64,000 bases of DNA from Notospermus geniculatus (taxonomy: Eukaryota > Nemertea > Pilidiophora > Heteronemertea > Lineidae): the NCBI GenBank assembly GCA_002633025.1, contig NMRB01000184.1:166147-230146 (forward strand), in the 5' to 3' direction. Made by a program: the position numbers and the translations under genes. The notes under the pieces are model-generated. The model had not been told where the DNA came from. It saw only the letters and a program-made list of their open reading frames with translations, and ran no database searches. Below, one piece after another: positions 1 to 9,700 of this stretch. Within the stretch, counting starts at the first letter, position 1; each line of letters starts with the position of its first letter.

Positions 1-200
1 CACCGCGGTGGTAATTATTAATTATCACCGCGGTGAAAAATAATTTCCACCGGGGTGAAAATTAATTTTCACCGCGGTGAAAATTATTTTCCACCGCGGT
101 GATAATTAATAATTACCACCGCGGTGAAAATTAATTTTCACCGCGGTGGAAACGGTGGAAATATTCTCACCGCGGTGGTAATATTCTCACCGCGGTGGGA
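1..200. repeat. Tandem array of palindromic CACCGCGGTG cores
   Basis: Nine copies of the perfect 10-bp palindrome CACCGCGGTG (the third has one mismatch) begin at 1, 26, 48, 70, 92, 117, 139, 168 and 188. They are separated by AT-only spacers that are themselves near-palindromic, such as AAAATTAATTTT. Period is about 22-25 bp. The array touches the window edge, so its left extent is unknown. Function is unknown; it could extrude cruciforms. Confidence 0.9.
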
Positions 201-239
201 ACTTCCAAAAATTTTACAAACCCCCAAGAAAAAATTATC

Positions 240-740
240 GAATTGAAAAAAAATTGCAAATGTAAATATTTTTCATCAATGAGCTCTATTATGGGCCACC
301 GTACTCGCTAGAACCGGGACGCGAAACCTGTGCTCATGAAACGAGCGCCAAAAAGAACTGTGATGACGTCATCAAACAAAGCGCTGCATCCCATGATCCC
401 AGCCTCTCGTGATAACGAAATCGGTCGAATTCGAGGAATGACCAAATCGCAATAATTATCACTATTCCATACATGAGCTGACATGGCTGATGAGGTGTAC
501 ATGATCATGATGATGTAGGCCTAATCAGAGCTGCCATGTATTGTAGGCCTACATGATGTAATCCATCCATTATTAGGCGCTATCATCATGATCATGCTGC
601 TAATGTGGGTTACATGGTTGGGTAGGGCCTACCTAGGCCTTGGAGAATTCCTCCAAGGGTAGCCTTGGCCCTATGACGATGTACTACGGAAGGGAAGCTG
701 AAAAAAGGGTTGTTTTATCATCGAGTTTGCCTCGAAGGTT
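240..740. other. Non-coding stretch, no gene seen
   Basis: No convincing coding frame on either strand. The stretch has several AGGCCTAC words and CATGATCATGATG simple-sequence runs. The missing first exon (signal peptide) of the LDLa receptor at 1119 may lie here or left of the window; I could not place it. Confidence 0.5.
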
Positions 741-744
741 GGGT

Positions 745-1010
745 TTTTAGCAGCATGCCATGATGACAGGCATGAGCTGAGTGAGAGGAGGAGAGTCCAA
801 ACTGAATCATTCGAGGAATTGTGTCAACAGAAACACGGTCTTCAGGGGCATGAAAATGTGTGCCATTTTTCGGCTGTTTCGTCGTAGGATGGTTGGCATC
901 GCTATTGTTTGGACAGGTGGTCAACGAAAAAAATTATCAGTTTCAGTTTGCGGTGCGGGTTGTGACGTGATGTCAGAAGGGGGCGAACCACGATCACCTG
1001 ACGTTCGTTA
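745..1010 (-). mobile_element. Deleted copy of the GGCGAACCGCG terminal-repeat transposon
   Basis: The reverse complement is homologous, with indels, to the element at 10929-11915: both share the end GGCGAACCRCGATCACCTGACGTT, the CACAACCCGCACCGCAAACT stretch and the GACGAAACAGCCGAAAAA stretch. The outer terminus is at about 1010. The other end is not sharply defined. Confidence 0.7.
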
Positions 1011-1118
1011 GTGTACATCAGAGACAAACTGGTCAAAACTAAAGAAAACTTTCAGCCAGCACCAGCATATTATCAAGCATATCATAATATCATATCACCA
1101 TCATCATTCTTCCTTCAG

Positions 1119-4100
1119 GTTGTAAACAAGATGAAGAATGAATGCGTGAAGAATAAACGGCTTAGCTACCAATGTATCGATGGAACTTGTTCTTCATCAT
1201 CCATCTTTTGCCAATGTAAGTAGACCATTCTGTTACATGGGTCAAGTCGTGAAAACTTCCAAGACATGATCCTGTCGTAGATCAGTTGATTATTGGGAAG
1301 AATCCCTGTCAAGCGTGTGGTCAGACTCTGTATTCATAGCGACAGATCAGCTGAAGTTAATTGTAGAATGCAGCTGTCACTATTCAATCTTCCAGCTCCA
1401 AAGCCGCCTCCTGGTACGTCTTGTTTTGTCTATGGGAATAAGTACTATTGCCCTGATACCAAGTGGTGTGAACGTGAAGACATGTACTGCCGTAAGTATA
1501 GAAGAGTGTATTTCCTGTCTGATGTATCAACCATTGGTGTAAGCTGTATTCTCTCGACTTTTTCTGCGTTCTACTTACTTTTCAGCTGACTCAGTGTCTG
1601 TGATGAAGGCATTTTTGAGTTGAACGAAGTCATCACCCAGCCATTACGCACTCCAGTTCGTGGAGAAAAAAGTGTGGTGATATTCAATGTTTTTTAGACT
1701 CTGGGTGATTGTCACTTCAGACCTTGATTTCAATCAAATCCATTGCCCAAGGATGGAATCTATGTCTGTGATTTAATTGTACTTTTAATATTTGCAGCAC
1801 GTCCATGTGGATACAAACAAGGTTTAGCCTCTGTGTATTCTAGGAAATGTGCAGGATACCCAGGCCTTTGTTTTAATCTCTTTCTATTAGTACGATGTCG
1901 TAAGTATTGCAGTTGTTGTCAGCAATCTATTTGTACTTTATTTGCAGCACGCCCTTGTGGGTTCTTATGTTGTGTGAAAGTACACTGTGACATGTAGCGG
2001 ATACCCGGGACTTTGTTTTCCTCAATTTTGATCATGTCGTAAGTATTGTAATATGCATACGTAACTAGCCTCGTGATGGCGGTTTAACCCAGTTTTGTGT
2101 TAACTGACCATTCACAGCCAAGAAAAAGACTTTCTAAATATAGTACAGGGCTCCCGCGGATCCTTAAAAAGCATTAAAAGTCAGGAATTTTTGTTTTTCA
2201 GAATTAAGGCCTTAAAAAGCCTTAAATATAGATTTTTTTCGCTCAGTGGCCTTAAAAAGGCCTTAAAATAATTTGATGTAGCTTCAGATTTGAATTTTCA
2301 TTAAACCGTTTCCCCTTCCTAACGACTTTTAAATTTATATCAGTTGAAAACTGCCTGGTCGTGAAAGTCAGGATCCCGCTCTGAGCGCTCACCTTTATGT
2401 GTTCTTTACAACATTCTCCTCAGTTAATATTTACTGCAAGTTGCACAACCTACATGAAAACTCCTGACAACTTGGCCTTAAATTTTTCCTTGACTGGCCT
2501 TAAAAAGCCTTAAAAAGGCCTTAATTTTGCTCACCAAAAAGCTGCAGGAACCATGTAGTACTTGGTAACGAGGATGTGTGGGTGTGCACATGTAAGCTAC
2601 ATGTACATGGATTTGTTGTCAGCTCACTGTATCAAGCTGTCACCGAATGGCGCATGAATGGATTGGAAAGTGAAGCTTTTGTACATTTTTGTTGTAAGTT
2701 CATTTTATAGACTGTGTCGATAACTCTTGGCTGTGAGTTATCCGTTTTCCTTGCCTTGTATTTCAGCTCCAGTTTGCACTGGTACCAACTCGTACAGATG
2801 TTTTAGAAAGCGCAAATGCGCAAAAAACAAAAACTACTGTGGTAAGTAAAGAGGAAGTAGGTTCAGGTAGAGTTCGTGCACCCCGTATAAGTACCCTGTT
2901 TCTAGGTCAAAATAGCGTAAACTGTGTTGAAAAAGTTACTTGATGTTACCACTGTAGCACCTTCAAATTAAATGTGATTTTTTCAGATTCTCAGATGAAC
3001 ACATAAATCAACTTACACCCAGAGCCGAGGGGTCTTAATAAGTGTGAATTCCACGGTATTTTTTGTTTTTGCAGATGATTGCTTCGGGTTTCGGTGCCGC
3101 TCAGATGGGAAGTGCATCAGTAGTGATAGAAAATGTAATTCTATAAAAGACTGCAGCGATGGTTCAGACGAGCTTAATTGCAGGTCTGCGGGAACGGATA
3201 GTGACGGGCCTGGCCTCGGTATGGATCAACCTCCATTACATTACAAAAACAGGGTTTTTTAAAGGTCAATGTGACATCAGTTTATTCAGGCTGCAGAAAA
3301 TGTCAATTTCATGAGGAAGTTCGATGTTCACCTGCTGCCTGATGCTTATCCAAATACCGGTAGTTCGAATGCTGGCCTCCTGAGCAACACTACGTAATAC
3401 ATATACTAGTAGTCTGCGACTGCATTCCAGTCATGGCCCTAACCAATATTTCAGTTGTGTTTCTTTTTCATCCTTTCAGAAAATTGGCACATTGGATTGA
3501 TTGTTGGAGGCGCATTGTTATTCATGCTCTTGTGTTTTATCTATATATATGGAAAGAGCAGTGATAATAGTGAGTTGAACGAGATTTCTTGATGAGCAGT
3601 GGTCACTGGTTACACAGACATGTCGTGGACTGACTCAGTTGCTCTTGTCACAGAAGAGGAACTTGTATATTGAAACAAGCTGAGCACCATATACATGTAT
3701 AGCATGGACAACATTGGGCAAGTTAAATGTATGGTAGGAGGAAACCGGAGTGCCCGGAGAACCTACACTGCTGGAGAGAGTTCCTCTCTCTACCACATGA
3801 AAAAGGGATTCCAATCAGGCACCAGTATTTCCATTGCGCCAGCCCTGTGTTGTAGATGGGAGGATAAGAGATTCATAGTTGTAAAACGAACTTTTGATAA
3901 TAATTGCAATCAATGTTTGTTCACATTCCTTACCCTAGATGGCGATGCAACGACCACCGATATCCAACAGGGTCGTCAGACGCGTGGTTCAGGCAGACCA
4001 TTAGTGGGTGGTGCATGCAGACTATTAATGACAGGGGCTACACCGACCCGGGTACCTCCATCGGTCCAAGTCCGTGGTGCTTATGATACCCCATACCCTA

Positions 4101-4606
4101 GTTATTCCCCACGCCCTCCTGGACAATCACAGGTAAGTTTCAACTACAATATTAGTCGTTATAGGAACTCAAGGTTGCAACCTCTATTTCACAGTTTAGG
4201 CAAACGAGTTTATCAGAATATTGTTAAGCATCCCTCTTTATTTCCAGGGCGAGTATCTAGCGATGGCCCCTACACCAACCAGTAATACAACAGGTGCAGC
4301 AGGTGCTTCCATACCAAGTGCCCCACCTCCCAGTGCACCTCCGGCTGATGGGTTTGCTGCACCTCCACCTTCTTATTTTGACGTAGTAGGTGACGAGGAA
4401 CAGTATAAAGCGAAAGATCCAATGGTATGTAACAATCTGGATGACTACATGTTTAAAATATGACTGAAAATGTGAACATAGCATTTGCTTGAAGTAGTCT
4501 GGGCCCGAGGCAAAGCCCAACTTTTTTCTTTTCGACTGTATTTCAGCTTCCGAGCTATGAAGAAGTCATTGGAGATCCACCTTCATCTGGGCAGCAACCA
4601 ATGTGA
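1119..4606 (+). CDS. Single-pass membrane protein with LDLa and half-LDLa modules and PPxY tail
   Basis: Exons inferred from splice sites and phase: 1119-1215, 1396-1491, 1798-1899, 2767-2841, 3075-3218, 3480-3569, 3939-4132, 4248-4424, 4547-4606 (stop TGA). Together they give 344 codons from the first exon seen; the signal-peptide exon is missing. The first four exons each encode four cysteines spaced like C1-C4 of an LDL-receptor class A repeat. 3075-3218 encodes a complete LDLa repeat ending DCSDGSDELNC, the calcium-binding signature. 3480-3569 encodes a membrane helix (HIGLIVGGALLFMLLCFIYI). The cytoplasmic tail is rich in Pro, Ser and Gly and carries PPPSYFDVV and LPSYEEV, motifs that bind WW domains of Nedd4-family ubiquitin ligases in related proteins (LDLRAD3/4, Shisa/WBP1-like adaptors). 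Ectodomain exons are phase 1-1, as in LDL receptors. Function as a trafficking or ubiquitination adaptor is inferred. A specific orthologue is not claimed. Confidence 0.8.
1948..2038 (+). pseudogene. Decayed tandem duplicate of exon 1798-1899
   Basis: Repeats the preceding exon and its flanks: TTTGCAG acceptor, CACGYCC start, GGATACCC...GGACTTTGTTTT middle and ATGTCGTAAGTATTG donor. It is 91 nt rather than 102 nt, so it would shift the frame, and an in-frame TAG follows the CDM codons. It is probably skipped. Confidence 0.75.
2146..2552. mobile_element. hAT-like MITE made of CCTTAAAAAG repeats
   Basis: Begins CAGGGCTCCCGC and ends GCTGCAGGAACC, hAT-like terminal inverted repeats. Flanked by ATATAGTA and ATGTAGTA (7 of 8 bp), a likely 8-bp target duplication. 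The interior repeats CCTTAAAAAG / GGCCTTAAAA in both orientations. Lies in an intron of the LDLa receptor. Confidence 0.65.
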
Positions 4607-4989
4607 TGTGGCAACCGCAACCTACCTCTTTTCTTACTTTATCTGTGTGATCATTTTGACAGTAGACTGTGGAGCTCGAGATAAGCAGGGATTACAGCAG
4701 GGATTCAGCATTTGTTGTTCTGCATTGCACCACAACTTCTTAACTCTGATCTAGTCACTCTTCGTTCTATAAATAGGATAGTTGTTTTTATAAACGACCG
4801 TGGAAGGTCCAAACTCATATTGATACATGTACATGTAAATGTTAACAAATCAGGAAATATACTTCAAATATATATATATATAGTCATGCATGTGAATCAT
4901 ATACAAAGGATTTATTTGAAGCACTGTACATGACATACATGTACCATGTAGTCCTGTACGTGCAGAATGCTCCTTGGTAATGTGACATA

Positions 4990-6052
4990 CATGTACAGTC
5001 TTGTTCGTATTAATATCAACACCAATTATCTCAAATATCTCATAAACCATCAAACCAATTTAAATGCGGTTTTCTGCATATAGTCAGAAATCTTGTTGAC
5101 TACAACTGGGCATCAATGTTTTTGCACAAGATTCACTTCTTCATTGCGTAATCTGTCGTTAAAAAAAGGTCCCAAAAAAAACTTTTTTGTTTCTGGATTT
5201 TTCACCAAAATTCCTTTGCTAGAATGAAGTTATGCCAAAATAAAGGTGATTTAGCAAGTTACTGTCAAAATCGGCCATTTAGTTTTTGAAAAATTGACGT
5301 TTTTGTAAAGCTATGTCAACACCACTTATCTTCCACTGCCAACAACTTATGAGACGGTCCCTACATAATAATGCAAACCATACTTCATGTCCCTTGTGTA
5401 GGCAGTCAGTGCATACAAAATCCATTAGATCTATAGAACAGCGCTGAGTCCTATGTGGCAAAAAGTGTTACATAATAACTTTTCAAGTGTGTGGAGGCTT
5501 TAGTGACCAATTCATGCACTGGTTAACTTCAAACAAAGATGACAAAGGCTACTAAGTTCTTTCTCAGTGCCTGTTACTTTATACAATACAACAATGCCAT
5601 GAATAACCAGTACAGGTCACAACATTTATCTCTGCCTATACAGTGACCCATGCATGGTGTATGGTTTGCATTATTATGTAGGGGCCGTCTCATAAGTTGT
5701 TGGTAGTGGAACACAAGTGGTGCTGATATAGCTTTACAAAAACGTCAATTTCTCAAAAACTAAACGACGTATTTTGACAGTAACTTGCTAAATCACCTTT
5801 ATTTTGGCATAACTTCATTCTAGCCAAGGAAGTTTGGTGAAAAATTCAGAAACAAAAAAGTTTTTTTTCGGACCTTTTTTCAATGACAGATTACGCAATG
5901 AAGAAGTGAATCTTGTGCAAAAACATTGATGCACAGTTGTGGTCAACATAATTTCTGGCCTTATGCAGAAAACCGCATTTAAATTGGTTTGGTGGTTTAT
6001 GAGATATTTGAGATATTCAGTGTTGATATTAATACGAACAAGACTGTACATG
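4990..6052. mobile_element. Foldback element with about 395-bp inverted arms, TA target
   Basis: 4990-5383 and 5659-6052 are inverted copies of each other around a 275-bp loop. The termini are CATGTACAG...CTGTACATG, with TA on both outer sides. Arms differ by scattered substitutions and small indels. The element lies in the presumed 3'UTR of the LDLa receptor, so a transcript would form a long hairpin. No coding capacity. Confidence 0.88.
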
Positions 6053-6196
6053 TAGTATTGAACATGTGCAGTTTATAGAATTCTATATTGGCTCCAAATG
6101 TATAAACTATATAAAGAATACTCCTGTATTTATATATGTACATCTTGTACGACCTGTCTGATATATACATAAATGTTGATAAAAATTTTTAGGAGG

Positions 6197-6242
6197 AATA
6201 AAGGATCATGAACAATCAAAATTTTTGTCAATAATCAATAAA
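6197..6242 (+). terminator. Candidate poly(A) signals of the LDLa receptor gene
   Basis: AATAAA occurs at 6197-6202 and 6237-6242 on the plus strand, about 1.6 kb after the stop at 4606 and just beyond the foldback element. An earlier cleavage site cannot be excluded. Confidence 0.45.
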
Positions 6243-6275
6243 GAAGTTGAGTTCAGGTACTAGTAGTAAAAATAA

Positions 6276-6281
6276 TTTATT
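6276..6281 (-). terminator. Candidate poly(A) signal of PIGU
   Basis: TTTATT on the plus strand reads AATAAA on the minus strand, about 420 bp after the PIGU stop (6703). It faces the plus-strand AATAAA at 6237 only about 35 bp away. Confidence 0.5.
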
Positions 6282-6702
6282 ACAAACAAGTACATGTTGC
6301 GACTTGGTCAGACTACAATGACAAAGCAAAAATCTAGTGTTCTTTGGACTGATGAAAACACAGAGTACATCAATGAACATGTAAGTACAGTATACAGGGT
6401 ACACAAGCACTGTGCTCTGTGCATGAATGCGTTGTGACATGCCATAGGCTGCTTGATGTTGCTGCATTAAGCCTGGGCTATAAACACAGGTTGTCTTCTT
6501 GGCTGATTTCTTTCCTCTGGTACTCTCAATATCTGCAGAACCAGCTGTTCTCTTGACCTGTCTTGTCCAACATCACGTTCCCAGTAACAACTTGCACTCC
6601 TGTGGTGACGAAATCCTGACTCCTGTGAAGCTCTGTGTGCTGTGTACAGTGCTGGTGAAGTTACTATGGTATCTAAGAGCTGAAGGAAGGTCAAGATCTC
6701 TT

Positions 6703-9700
6703 CTACTTGAGTGTCAGTTCTGCCTTCTTGCCGTTCTCTAGTTTGGGTTCGTAACCATTGATGAGATGGAATTCTCGCCTCAGAAATGCAAATACCACAT
6801 CTGTGATCAGGAATACCTGAAGTCAAAGGGAAGAGTTAATAAGATAAGACTAAGAACTGGTACAATGGGTCAGGTCATGACGGTAGAGAATCTCTTCTGG
6901 CCTGTTTCACAGTGTCTCATCATGGAAAAGATCTCTTCCTACTTCCTACATTCCTGCTTCACATTTCTACTGCACAGAATCACGTGTCTGGTCTACAGGG
7001 TATTAGGCTTACATGTACATGTACTTCATGGTAGAAAATATCTTTAGGCCTACTTCACCTGTCTATGCCTCCTGGACCTGGACATGTATTCATCGGAGAG
7101 AGTACACTCACCAAGGAACACAAGTCATACAAACGTCATGCACAAAAAATTATGTTTAGCCGGAGAATAAACATGTAGGCCTACTGTAAATGGGTGGACT
7201 TCCGTAAAACCTGGGACAACCTGATCTATAAACAACTCATTGAAATCACCTGGCCAGTTGAGTAGACCAATGTTATAGCAAAGTAGAAATTGGCATTGGC
7301 ACTCCCAGCATAGATCCATAGGTGCCATAGGATGGGTGCCAACACAGTAGAGCACACAAACATACATGTCACAACCAAACCATTACGCATATCTGAAACA
7401 GAAGAACACAAGTTAGAGAAGTTTTCTAGACAGAGGGAGACAAGACTGAGTCTTCACTGGGGTAAACAATCATGGAATTTTTGGCCCACTCCATTACCAC
7501 TGGAAGTACTGGTCTTCCAAAACTGCATCAGCCCAGTCTTTAGGTAGAGTCTTCTGAGCTTCTTACCTCAGCTTACCTTTACGTTCCTTCATCAGTTACT
7601 TACATTGATACACATACGACCATATCGGCAGCAGGGCTAGGTAAAGGCTGGCATCGCCATAAGATGGATATGATTTGAAGATACTCATAATGGTGGTTAG
7701 GACAAACATCATGAACACAGGATGATCCCTGCAAACCAGAAGAAAGAAGATTTTCAGGATTGGAAGATGTGAATTTCACGTGTAAGTAGTCGATGCTGAA
7801 AGCAAGGAGGTACATTAACCCTTCACTATCTGAGTGTTGTTAAACTAATCTTCACCTGAGTTTCACTCCGAGGGGCACCGTGTAGACAAACGCATGAATC
7901 TGGAACACCCAGAGAAAAAATATCCGAAAATGCTCAAACATCTCGGTGAAAAAATACCAGAATACTCCGGTATTTGGTGTCAGATCTGGCACAGTTAGCC
8001 TGAAATGAGACAGAAAAAGGTTAAAGTAAATTCCCTGATATCAAATGTGTCACTGAGGCTACAAAATATGACGTTTCAACCTCTATTCTAGTTTGAACAC
8101 TTACATGAATCCATAAGTTGACTTCAGGAATACCCACGAGCCCTCTAGTTGGTAGGATAGGAATAAGAAACCACCAAAAAATACAGCAACGGCAGTGAAA
8201 GTCTTAGACATGTCATTCAAGCTTGGAGCACTGAAGTACTGGTCAACCTTGCCGTCTCTCTGAAAATCAAGGAGAATGGATAGTTTTTCAACCTTGCACT
8301 GACAACAAAAGGGCACAAACTCTGTTCAGCATTTGTCCCAAAGTGCTGTCATATTAGGCCTACTGTCAAATTCTCATCAGAAACCTTTGTGTGGGAGTCC
8401 AGGAGAATCATGCTGAGGTCTAGAACTGATGCCCCCTATCAACACAAGAATACAGAGTACAACATGGTCAGGATGAAGCACTCATTGACACTCTATCAGT
8501 TAAAGGACATGCATGAACTCTCACCTGCAGCATGAACATGGCGACAGGCAACACCAGCATGAGAGGATAGAGGCTCAGGTAGCCAGCCATGGCGATGAAC
8601 AGGGCAGCAAGAAGTCGATTGCCTACAATCATGAAAAAAAAATATCTTGCAGCATACATCATCATCAACATTGAATGAAAGATCTGACGTCATCAACACC
8701 AGCTTGTTTTCCTGTTTAGTATGGGAAATTTTACAAGAACAGCATATTTTTCTATCTTGAGGTCATGCTGCAGCTTTATAGTGACATCATTTACAGAGAC
8801 TGAAAGAGTCCAGCTCACCTTTTAATGTGAAAAGGAAAACCAAAGCAACAGCCAGGTTATTGAAAATAGATGTCGACTTGGCCACACAGACAGCGACTGT
8901 ATATGGATTGAAGAGATACCTGAAACAAACACAGGTATTGGGGTACTTTTATAACGACACGAGATATTCAAAATCAACCACTTCACTATTCATTGGTTTG
9001 AGAGGACAGACAGACTATTTGGTCCACAAAGACAAACTGAACCCTCCACGTCCTCACTGAATCACCCTAGTTGATTACCAGTACCATATGAATGGCTAGC
9101 CCAAACAGCTGGCTCACCATGCATACTTACAGTGCCACTACCTTGGTTTTCATCCAGAACAGATCTGATGACTTCAGCAGCAGTGGTGTCACATCAGTAG
9201 CATAAGTTTTTACCTCTTTTTCTTGCCTCTTCAGCTGCAACATGAACCTACTTTCAACAACAGAATACTTTTCAAATCAAAATTGTGTTAGGCAAATTGA
9301 TGATGAGACAATGTCTCAGGCAAAATACAGGGTCCCATTCCCTGCAGTGGTTCCTGCTGATGCTAATGGCTCTACTAATCTGTGAGCACATACATACCAA
9401 GTAACGGCCATAACAGTGTGCTGTTTGATGGAGCACCATGGCAACCAATATGTCCATCAGCTGAAACAGGATTGTGATGCATTTGCAAAATCCAAAGATG
9501 AAACAGGATCAACGGTGAGTATACATCTGTTCATTACATACGAGGAGCTGTTTTTATGATTTCAATGCTATGCTCAAGGTCCCATTCAAGGGTTGAAGTT
9601 GCAAGATTCTGATCCCAGTCGGACTAAGACTTCAAAAGACAGGAAGACTTGCAGTGGTTGAATAGCACCATTGCATGATGGCAAGATTTTAAAACCTGAA

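Noticed and set aside
1-200. CRISPR array
   Set aside because: Regular repeats, but the repeat is a 10-bp palindrome, spacers are AT-only and similar to each other, and the genome is eukaryotic.
6467-6826. 119-codon minus-strand frame beside PIGU
   Set aside because: It overlaps the last PIGU exon in the wrong frame; the family-matching frame ends at 6703.
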